5,420 nt of DNA, from contig JAJFIG010000317.1 of assembly GCA_021775195.1 (NCBI GenBank), forward strand, positions 1-5,420. The letters run 5' to 3'. Under the pieces are notes generated by a model that was not told where the DNA came from, made no database searches, and saw only the letters and a program-made list of their open reading frames with translations. The position numbers and the translations under genes are program-made. Below, one piece after another: positions 1-4,804 of the stretch. Source of the DNA: Rhodospirillales bacterium. GTDB taxonomy: Bacteria; Pseudomonadota; Alphaproteobacteria; Rhodospirillales; 2-02-FULL-58-16. The stretch's first letter is position 1. The number at the start of each line of letters is the position of its first letter.

Positions 1-111
1 GGTGACCGGTCCTTCGATGGCAAGGGCGTCGAGGGCATCGGCATCGGTGCACTGGTGCAGGTAGCCGCGGGCGGCAGCGGTGCGGAGGAAGTCCGAACGG
101 TGACTGGTCAT
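1..111 (-). CDS. tyrS: Tyrosyl-tRNA synthetase, N-terminal 37 codons (partial)
   Basis: The reverse strand from ATG at 111-109 reads [20 protein letters not shown], followed by [17 protein letters not shown], and is open to the window edge. This matches the usual TyrS opening (SDFL, RG, HQCTD, GLDAL-like, G.VT), which comes just before the conserved YIGFDPTA-type strand leading to the HIGH motif; that motif lies outside the window. TyrS charges tRNA-Tyr with tyrosine in the cytoplasm. The gene is divergent from anmK, a pairing known in proteobacteria, which supports the call. The Shine-Dalgarno is weak (GGACA, a few bases upstream of the ATG). Only the first tenth or so of the protein is visible, so catalytic residues cannot be checked. 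Confidence 0.88.
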   Translation of the reverse strand, partial: MTSHRSDFLRTAAARGYLHQCTDADALDALAIEGPVT

Positions 112-229
112 CGGTTGTCCGCGGCTGTGGTGTTGATGGACGAAATGCGCGGGAGTGCTTGCCGGGCGCGGGCGTAATTACCACAATCACCAGCAGCGTA
201 CAACGGCAGGCGGGAAAGGGAAGCCAACG

Positions 230-1321
230 ATGGCGGAACGACGGATGCTGAAGGCATTGGGTCTGATGAGCGGGACGTCCCTCGACGGCATCGACGCGGC
301 GCTTGTGCGCAGCGACGGCGAACGCATCGACTCCCTGGGACCGGCCCTGACCGTTCCCTATCCCGAAGCCTTCCGCGACAGCTTGCGGGCCTTGCTTGGC
401 AACGACCCGGAGGTCGGCGACGGCCCGGCGGTGGCGGAGGACCTGACGCGGCGCCACGGGGAGGCGGTGTCGGAACTGCTCGCCGCCAACGGCCTGAGGG
501 CCGCCGACATCGACGTCGTCGGCTTTCACGGCCACACGGTCCGCCACGACCCGGCCAAGGGCATCACGACGCAGATCGGCGACGGGGCCCTGCTGGCGGA
601 GATCACGGGCATCCCGGTGGTCGATGATTTTCGCGGCCGCGATGTCGCCGCGGGGGGCGAGGGGGCACCTTTGGCGCCGCTCTTTCACGTGGCCCTTGCG
701 GCCGGCCTGGAAAAACCGCTGGCGGTCCTCAACCTGGGCGGCGTCGCCAACCTGACGTGGATCGGGGATGGCGACCCGACCGCCTTCGATACCGGACCCG
801 GCAACGCCCTGATCGACGACTGGATGCGCCGGACCACGGGCCAGGCCATGGACGACGGTGGCCGGCTGGCGGCGTCGGGACGGGTCGACGCGGAGATCCT
901 GGCGGCGCTGCTGGATCACCCCTATTTCCAACGCCCGCCGCCCAAATCCCTGGATCGGGACGACTTTACCCTGGACGCCGTGGCGGGACTGGCGCCGGCG
1001 GACGGGGCTGCGACCCTGGTTCAATTCACGGCCGGGGCGGTGGCCCGGGCGCGGGAATTTCTGCCGCAACCGCCGGGGCGCTGGTTGGTGGGTGGCGGCG
1101 GCCGCCACAACGACGCCCTGATGGCGGCCCTGGTGGCCGCGCTCGGGGTTCCGGTGGAGCCCGTCGAGGCTGCCGGCTGGCGGGGCGATGCCCTCGAGGC
1201 TCAGGCCTTCGCCTTCCTCGCCGTGCGTTCGGTGCATGGGTTGGCGCTGAGCTTGCCGACGACGACCGGGGTTCCGCGTCCGGTTACGGGCGGAACCCTT
1301 CACAAGGCGCCGGGGCGCTGA
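230..1321 (+). CDS. anmK: Anhydro-N-acetylmuramic acid kinase AnmK
   Basis: This 363-residue cytoplasmic sugar kinase has the usual family length. AnmK hydrolyses the 1,6-anhydro bond and phosphorylates anhydro-MurNAc with ATP, giving MurNAc-6-phosphate in peptidoglycan recycling. Visible motifs are: the N-terminal GLMSGTSLDGID phosphate loop (residues 11-22); GFHGHTVRHDP (98-108); QIGDGALLAEITGIPVVDDFR (115-135); NLGGVANLTWIG (168-179); FDTGPGN (186-192), whose Asp187 corresponds to the catalytic base; PPKSLDRDDF (237-246); VGGGGRHN (287-294); and GDALEAQAFAFLAVR (319-333). The C-terminal TTGVPRPVTGG is also typical. The ATG at 230 is chosen because a purine-rich stretch (GGGAAAGGGAAG, 212-223) precedes it and the conserved fold starts about ten residues later. 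An upstream in-frame GTG at 155 would add 25 non-conserved residues. A start at Met6 (245) is possible but has a poorer ribosome site. It converges on the next gene with no obvious hairpin-plus-T terminator in the 18-bp gap. Confidence 0.95.
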   Translation: MAERRMLKALGLMSGTSLDGIDAALVRSDGERIDSLGPALTVPYPEAFRDSLRALLGNDPEVGDGPAVAEDLTRRHGEAVSELLAANGLRAADIDVVGFHGHTVRHDPAKGITTQIGDGALLAEITGIPVVDDFRGRDVAAGGEGAPLAPLFHVALAAGLEKPLAVLNLGGVANLTWIGDGDPTAFDTGPGNALIDDWMRRTTGQAMDDGGRLAASGRVDAEILAALLDHPYFQRPPPKSLDRDDFTLDAVAGLAPADGAATLVQFTAGAVARAREFLPQPPGRWLVGGGGRHNDALMAALVAALGVPVEPVEAAGWRGDALEAQAFAFLAVRSVHGLALSLPTTTGVPRPVTGGTLHKAPGR

Positions 1322-1339
1322 CGAAGAGGGGGGCCGGGC

Positions 1340-1993
1340 TCAGGTCTCGACCGGTTCGGTCAGGGACTTGTCCAGGTAATCCTCGACGTGGCCGTTGAGC
1401 ACGTCCATGTAGTCGGTGAAGAAGTGGTCGCAGCCTTCGATCACCCGATAATCGATGGTGATGTTCTTCTGGCTCGATACCTTCTGCGCCAGCTTGTCGA
1501 CAGCAGCCAGGGGAACCACCGTATCGACGGAACCGTGAACGATCATGCCCGATGCCGGGCAGGGCGCCAGGAACGAGAAATCCTGTCCACTGGCGGGCGG
1601 CGAGATGGCGATGAAGCCGCTGATTTCGGGGCGGCGCATCATCAACTGCATGGCGATCCAGGCACCGAAGGAGAATCCGCCGATCCAGCAGTCGCGGGCG
1701 TTGGCGTTGTGGGTCTGCAGCCAGTCCAGCGCCGAGGCGGCATCGCTGAGTTCGCCCTGGCCGCTGTCGAAAATCCCCTGGGAGCGCCCGACGCCGCGGA
1801 AATTGAAGCGCAAGGTGGAAAACCCCCGGCGGACAAAGGTCTGATACATGGCGTAGATGACACGGTTGTTCATGGTGCCGCCATGCTGGGGATGGGGATG
1901 AAGCAGCAACGCAATGGGCGCGTTGGCCTGCTTGGCGTGGTGATACCGGCCTTCCAGACGGCCATCCGGTCCGTTGAAAATGACTTCAGGCAT
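1340..1993 (-). CDS. Alpha/beta hydrolase, COG2945-type (function unknown)
   Basis: The product is a 217-residue single-domain alpha/beta hydrolase with no signal peptide or membrane segment visible, so it is probably cytoplasmic. The family signature LLHPHPQHGGTMNN (residues 29-43) is followed by FNFRGVGRSQG (63-73). The nucleophile elbow is GGFSFG with Ser108. The acid is Asp157 in HGSVDTVVP, and the histidine is His190 in EGCDHFF, so the Ser-Asp-His triad is complete. Proteins of this group are annotated as predicted hydrolases or esterases; the substrate is not established and none can be read from the sequence. The ATG at 1993 is the start that gives the standard short N-terminus (MPEVIFNGPDGRLEG). 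Its Shine-Dalgarno is poor. The gene faces away from the cysE-iscR-iscS-sufB cluster across a shared 223-bp control region. Adjacency to Fe-S genes may be incidental. Confidence 0.9.
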   Translation of the reverse strand: MPEVIFNGPDGRLEGRYHHAKQANAPIALLLHPHPQHGGTMNNRVIYAMYQTFVRRGFSTLRFNFRGVGRSQGIFDSGQGELSDAASALDWLQTHNANARDCWIGGFSFGAWIAMQLMMRRPEISGFIAISPPASGQDFSFLAPCPASGMIVHGSVDTVVPLAAVDKLAQKVSSQKNITIDYRVIEGCDHFFTDYMDVLNGHVEDYLDKSLTEPVET

Positions 1994-2037
1994 GATCAGA
2001 TGAACAACGTCAACTCAATAAAAGATGGAAAACCCGA

Positions 2038-2066
2038 CCAATAGGCTCGGGAAATAAACCTTGCAA
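2038..2066 (-). promoter_or_regulatory. Possible promoter for the leftward hydrolase gene
   Basis: Read on the reverse strand, TTGCAA (2066-2061) and TATTGG (2043-2038) are separated by 17 bp and would start transcription about 38 nt upstream of the hydrolase ATG. The -10 element matches the consensus only weakly. It is offered because this divergent gap must contain a leftward promoter and this is the best-spaced pair seen. Confidence 0.3.
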
Positions 2067-2078
2067 AACCTAGGGTCT

Positions 2079-2098
2079 CCCGGTTATCGTTGACCGGG
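2079..2098. promoter_or_regulatory. Inverted repeat over the cysE -35 element (candidate operator)
   Basis: CCCGGT (2079-2084) and ACCGGG (2093-2098) form a perfect 6-bp inverted repeat with an 8-bp centre. The right arm overlaps the -35 hexamer of the predicted cysE promoter, so a dimeric protein bound here would block RNA polymerase. The sequence does not resemble the E. coli IscR type 1 or type 2 consensus as I know them, so the binding protein is unknown. A terminator is less likely, because no rightward gene ends nearby and only three T follow. Confidence 0.4.
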
Positions 2099-2118
2099 TT
2101 TGTCAGGCGCCCTATATG
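2090..2118 (+). promoter_or_regulatory. Predicted sigma70-type promoter of the cysE-iscR-iscS-sufB cluster
   Basis: TTGACC (2090-2095) and TATATG (2113-2118) are separated by exactly 17 bp. The -35 matches five of six consensus positions and the -10 starts with the key TATA. Transcription would begin near 2125, leaving a leader of about 90 nt before the cysE ATG. It is the best promoter-like pair in the window and sits in its longest gene-free stretch, directly upstream of four co-oriented genes. Confidence 0.6.
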
Positions 2119-2142
2119 TCTTACGCGTGGCACAAATCCCCA

Positions 2143-2175
2143 CACGGCCCGAGCCCGTTTGGCAACGGAGCCGTG
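2143..2175 (+). other. Hairpin in the predicted cysE 5' leader
   Basis: An outer stem CACGGC (2143-2148) with GCCGTG (2170-2175) encloses an inner stem CCGTT (2155-2159) with AACGG (2164-2168), capped by a TGGC loop. A six-base bulge lies on the left side and a single A on the right. The structure falls inside the predicted leader RNA, about 40 nt upstream of the cysE ATG. No T tract follows, so it does not look like a terminator. It fits no riboswitch class I recognise. Confidence 0.4.
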
Positions 2176-2216
2176 CCTCAACATGTGTGAGTAATTTGTA
2201 AGATATCGAAGAAACA

Positions 2217-2993
2217 ATGATTTTCAAGAGCTTTCAAGAGGATATCGATGCGTTCATGGCCCGTGATCCGGCGGCCCATTCGCGCTTGGAGGTAGTTCTG
2301 TGTTATCCGGGATTCCACGCGCTGCTGTTCTATCGGGTCTCCCACCGGCTGTGGAATAGCGGCTGGCGCGTCCTCGGACGCTTCGTTTCGCACATCGGGA
2401 AAATACTGACGACCATCGAAATCCATCCCGGGGCCGAGCTCGGCAAGCGGTTCGTTATCGACCATGGGACCGGCGTCGTGATCGGCGAGACGGCGATCAT
2501 CGGTGACGACGTGACCCTCTATCACGCGGTGACGCTCGGCGGCATCGCGCCGTCGGTGGATTCCGATGCTCAGGTCAACCAGAAACGCCATCCGACGCTG
2601 AAAAACGGTGCGATCATCGGGTCGGGAGCCCAGGTTCTGGGGCCGATCACGATCGGTGAGGGGGCCCGTGTCGGCGCCAACGCTGTGGTGACCAAGGATG
2701 TCCCGCCGGGGGTTACGGCGGTGGGGATCCCTGCCCGGGTGGTGATGCCCCCGGACCGGCAGAAGGCGAAGGAGTTCGTCGCCTACGGAACGCCCGCCGA
2801 TGGCGGACCCGATCCGGTTTTGCGGACCATCGACAATCTGCGCGGCCAGGTGGCGGCGCTGATGGAACGAATTGACGATCTGGAAGAAAAAACCGCCGAG
2901 CGGAGAATTCCGGGCGGTGGCGATCTTGACGAGGATAGTGAGACACGGGACAGCGATGGACCGACGGTCGTCGCGTCCGGAGGTAAATCATGA
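2217..2993 (+). CDS. cysE: Serine O-acetyltransferase (short EpsC-like CysE) with C-terminal extension
   Basis: CysE transfers acetyl from acetyl-CoA to L-serine, giving O-acetylserine for cysteine synthesis in the cytoplasm. The 258-residue protein has a short N-terminal helical part (1-65, with YPGFHALLFYR) and a left-handed beta-helix of hexapeptide repeats (about 66-175). Active-site signatures are IHPGAELGKRFVIDHGTGVVIGE (69-91, with Asp82 and His83), TLGG (106-109) and KRHPTL (123-128, with His125). The end of the helix reads GIPARVV. The segment between TLGG and KRHP (residues 110-122) is longer than in compact EpsC-like enzymes. After the catalytic core comes a tail of roughly 80 residues with a heptad-patterned helix (about 202-225) and an acidic, disordered-looking end; the protein ends in GGKS, without the terminal Ile of classical CysE. 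The ATG has a modest GAAGAA ribosome site (2208-2213). As first gene of the cluster, it plausibly supplies cysteine to IscS. Confidence 0.93.
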   Translation: MIFKSFQEDIDAFMARDPAAHSRLEVVLCYPGFHALLFYRVSHRLWNSGWRVLGRFVSHIGKILTTIEIHPGAELGKRFVIDHGTGVVIGETAIIGDDVTLYHAVTLGGIAPSVDSDAQVNQKRHPTLKNGAIIGSGAQVLGPITIGEGARVGANAVVTKDVPPGVTAVGIPARVVMPPDRQKAKEFVAYGTPADGGPDPVLRTIDNLRGQVAALMERIDDLEEKTAERRIPGGGDLDEDSETRDSDGPTVVASGGKS

Positions 2994-3031
2994 CCGTGTC
3001 GGCAGACGCCGGCGCGGACGGAAGGAGATAG
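2990..3031 (+). CDS. Possible 13-residue coupling/leader mini-ORF between cysE and iscR
   Basis: An ATG overlapping the cysE stop as ATGA opens the reading MTVSADAGADGRR and ends at TAG (3029-3031), 3 nt before the iscR GTG. A consensus GGAGG (2979-2983) lies 6 nt upstream of this ATG, better than the ribosome site of cysE or iscS. The ORF is in the same frame as iscR, and the iscR ribosome site lies in its last codons. It could carry ribosomes from cysE to iscR by termination-reinitiation, or it could be a relic or a chance reading. No homology is recognisable in so short a peptide, so translation is unproven. Confidence 0.35.
   Translation: MTVSADAGADGRR
3022..3027 (+). promoter_or_regulatory. 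Shine-Dalgarno that fixes the iscR GTG start
   Basis: AAGGAG lies 7 nt upstream of the GTG at 3035. It decides that start, because the GTG-encoded protein begins exactly at the conserved MKLSTKGRYAV IscR N-terminus and the in-frame upstream region is closed by TAG at 3029. Confidence 0.8.
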
Positions 3032-3034
3032 CAC

Positions 3035-3544
3035 GTGAAACTCAGTACCAAGGGACGTTATGCGGTTATGGCCATGGTCGATCTGGCGGGCAACAGTGGC
3101 GGAAAGCCGGTTGCCCTGGCGGAAATTGCCGATCGCCAGGAAATCTCGCTTTCCTATCTCGAGCAGCTGTTCGGCCGGATCAGGAAAGGCGGGCTGGTAG
3201 ACAGCGTCCGTGGGCCGGGCGGCGGGTACCTGCTGGCCCGTGACACCCGGGACACACGGGTTTCCGACATCATCATGGCGGTGGACGAGCCGATCCGGGC
3301 AACCCGCTGCACTCCGGGCTCGCCGGAAGGATGTACGTCGCGGAAAAGCCGCTGCATGACCCACGACCTGTGGGAGGAGCTCGGCAATCAGATATACCTC
3401 TATCTGAGTTCCGTCACCCTCGCCGATGTCTGCGAGGGCCGGGTGCTGGGGACCAGCGGCGAACTGTTCCGCCGCGACCAGTCTGACGAAGAAGAGCCGG
3501 GCGCCGGGGACAGCCGCGTGCGCCGCGTCGCGGCGGCCCAGTAA
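3035..3544 (+). CDS. iscR: Rrf2-family Fe-S cluster-sensing transcriptional regulator IscR
   Basis: IscR binds DNA through a winged helix and senses Fe-S supply by holding a [2Fe-2S] cluster. The 169-residue product begins MKLSTKGRYAVMAMVDLA. It has the recognition helix region ISLSYLEQLFGRIRKGGLV (37-55) and the wing SVRGPGGGYLLAR (57-69), both hallmarks of the family. Cluster ligands are present: Cys92, Cys100 and Cys107, with His110 in CMTHDLW. The spacing is C-X7-C-X6-C-X2-H, slightly wider than the C-X5-C-X5-C-X2-H of E. coli IscR. An extra Cys133 follows, then a charged C-terminal tail (about 145-169) that looks disordered. The start is GTG. It lies 41 nt after cysE and 36 nt before iscS, so co-transcription is likely. 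Feedback repression of the cluster is inferred from the family, but no recognisable IscR box was found. Confidence 0.95.
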   Translation: MKLSTKGRYAVMAMVDLAGNSGGKPVALAEIADRQEISLSYLEQLFGRIRKGGLVDSVRGPGGGYLLARDTRDTRVSDIIMAVDEPIRATRCTPGSPEGCTSRKSRCMTHDLWEELGNQIYLYLSSVTLADVCEGRVLGTSGELFRRDQSDEEEPGAGDSRVRRVAAAQ

Positions 3545-3580
3545 GCGCCCCGCGGATACGCCACGGAGCATGCCTGCGTC

Positions 3581-4714
3581 ATGACCGACGCCGTCTACCT
3601 GGATCATAACGCCACCACCGCGGTCCGGCCCGAGGCCGCCGCGGCGGTTGCGTTGGCGCTCGCCGAGGTCGGCAACCCGTCGTCGGTACACGGCTTCGGC
3701 CGCCTTGCCCGGCGCACCCTCGAGGAGGCCCGCGAAAGCGTCGCCGCCCTGATCGGCACCGACGTGGCCCAGGTTGTGTTCACCAGTGGCGGCACGGAAG
3801 CCGGCAATCTCGCCATCCGCGGCTGCGGACGGAGCCGCGTCCTGGTGGCGGGGGTCGAGCACGATTGCGTCATCAAGGCCGCCCAGGCGGTGGACGGCGG
3901 GGCGGTGGCGATCCCCGTGGACGGCGACGGCGTCGTCGACGTGAACGCCCTGGCCGACCTGCTGGCGGCGGACGACACGCCGGCGGTGGTATCGGTAATG
4001 CTGGCCAACAACGAAACCGGGGTCATCCAGCCGGTGGCAGCGGTGGCCGAGGTCGCGCACCGCGCCGGGGCCCTGGTTCACAGCGACGCCGTGCAGGCAA
4101 TAGGCAAGATCCCGGTGGACTGGAACGATCTCGGCGTCGACATGCTGTCGCTTTCGGCCCACAAGATCGGTGGTCCGGCAGGCGCCGGGGCCCTGGTGAT
4201 CCGGGACCAGGTGGCACTCAGCCCCCTTATCCTGGGTGGCGGGCAGGAGCGGGGCCGGCGCACGGGGACAGAGAATCACTCCGGTATCGCCGGGTTCGGT
4301 GCCGCGGCGGCGGCGGCCATGGCGGGACTGGACGGGTTCGCTGCCCTGGGCTCGCGGCGGGACCGCCTGGAGGACCGCATCCGCAAGGTGGCGCCGGCGG
4401 CGCGGGTCTACGGCGGCGGTGCCGGGCGCCTGCCCAACACAAGCTGCATCACCATGCCGGGGGTCCTCAGCGAAACCCAGGTGATGGATTTAGACCTTGC
4501 CGGGATCGCGGTCAGCGCCGGCTCGGCGTGCTCGTCGGGCAAGGTCAGCATCAGCCACGTGCACGCGGCCATGGGTGCCGACGTGGACGAGGCATCGTGC
4601 GCGATTCGGGTGAGCCAGGGATGGAACAGCACCGAAGAAGACATAGAAACATTTTTCGAAGCCTGGAAGGCGCTCTACGGGCGCCTCGGCTCGGGAGACG
4701 CGGCGGCGGCCTGA
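3581..4714 (+). CDS. iscS: Cysteine desulfurase, group I (IscS/NifS-like)
   Basis: This PLP enzyme converts cysteine to alanine and holds the sulfur as a persulfide for Fe-S cluster assembly. The 377-residue product shows: YLDHNATT (6-13); NPSSVHGFGR (32-41); TSGGTEAGNLAIRG (68-81); VEHD with His94 stacking on PLP; NNETGVIQP (143-151); HSDAVQAIGK (167-176), with Asp169 and Gln172; SLSAHKIGGPAG (190-201), with Lys195 forming the internal aldimine; GGGQERGRRTGTEN (219-232); and the mobile loop SAGSACSSGKVS (312-323), with catalytic Cys317. It is shorter than E. coli IscS (404 residues) and lacks the C-terminal tail used there for the IscU contact. This suits a locus with SufB instead of IscU. 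The only Shine-Dalgarno candidate (GGAG, 3565-3568) is unusually far, 12 nt, from the ATG. The gene symbol follows the family; nifS or sufS naming is also used for such genes. Confidence 0.93.
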   Translation: MTDAVYLDHNATTAVRPEAAAAVALALAEVGNPSSVHGFGRLARRTLEEARESVAALIGTDVAQVVFTSGGTEAGNLAIRGCGRSRVLVAGVEHDCVIKAAQAVDGGAVAIPVDGDGVVDVNALADLLAADDTPAVVSVMLANNETGVIQPVAAVAEVAHRAGALVHSDAVQAIGKIPVDWNDLGVDMLSLSAHKIGGPAGAGALVIRDQVALSPLILGGGQERGRRTGTENHSGIAGFGAAAAAAMAGLDGFAALGSRRDRLEDRIRKVAPAARVYGGGAGRLPNTSCITMPGVLSETQVMDLDLAGIAVSAGSACSSGKVSISHVHAAMGADVDEASCAIRVSQGWNSTEEDIETFFEAWKALYGRLGSGDAAAA

Positions 4715-4725
4715 CCGGCGCCGGT
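4714..4725. repeat. 12-bp perfect palindrome at the iscS stop
   Basis: ACCGGCGCCGGT begins on the last base of the iscS stop codon and is self-complementary throughout. With no loop and no T run downstream it is not a good intrinsic terminator. It may be chance in GC-rich DNA or a weak dyad site. Confidence 0.3.
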
Positions 4726-4729
4726 ACCG

Positions 4730-4790
4730 CTACGGATTAAACGCAATGACAACCAAGCATCGATTTAAAATACATAACGAGTCCTAGGGC
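4730..4790 (+). promoter_or_regulatory. AT-rich gap before sufB, possible internal promoter or regulatory site
   Basis: Between iscS and sufB the composition falls to roughly one-third to 40% GC, in sharp contrast with the flanking genes. It contains ATGACA (4746-4751, five of six matches to a -35) and TAAAAT (4766-4771, five of six to a -10), but they are only 14 bp apart, too short for a normal sigma70 promoter. A partial dyad (TCG at 4760 to CGA at 4780) is also present. No known Fur, Irr or IscR box is recognised with confidence. Confidence 0.3.
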
Positions 4791-4795
4791 AGGAG
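4791..4795 (+). promoter_or_regulatory. Shine-Dalgarno of sufB
   Basis: AGGAG lies 9 nt upstream of the ATG at 4805. It supports that start, which gives the expected SufB N-terminus of about 20 residues before the conserved YGFVTDI segment. Confidence 0.75.
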
Positions 4796-4804
4796 AAGAC
4801 GGCG

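Noticed and set aside
155..229. A 25-residue N-terminal extension of AnmK from GTG at 155
   Set aside because: The extension (rich in R, N, H, Q, T) is not part of the AnmK fold, lacks a good ribosome site, and the ATG at 230 has a purine-rich site and fits the family N-terminus.
112..229. Divergent promoters for tyrS and anmK, and the small palindrome GTAATTAC (174-181)
   Set aside because: No -35/-10 pair with acceptable spacing was found on either strand, and an 8-bp palindrome is too short to call a site. Promoters must exist but cannot be placed.
1322..1339. Terminator between convergent anmK and the hydrolase
   Set aside because: The 18-bp gap has no stem-loop followed by a T run on either strand.
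1388..2044. A 218-codon forward frame antisense to the hydrolase
   Set aside because: It mirrors the hydrolase coding sequence; no family resemblance, while the reverse strand has a complete catalytic triad and family motif.
1996..2217. A 73-codon leftward reading frame filling the gap between the hydrolase and cysE and ending 2 nt before the hydrolase start
   Set aside because: Its third codon positions are only about half G/C, while the real genes here are strongly GC-rich there. The product resembles no family, and the frame runs through the promoter, repeat and hairpin of the opposite strand.
2783..4279. A 498-codon reverse-strand open frame across the end of cysE, iscR and much of iscS
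   Set aside because: It is antisense to three well-supported genes, has Arg/His/Gly/Ala-rich composition and no domain. Long antisense frames are common in GC-rich coding DNA.
4746..4787. A 13-codon frame ([13 protein letters not shown]) before sufB
   Set aside because: No Shine-Dalgarno precedes it, it lies in the AT-rich gap, and nothing ties it to sufB except position.
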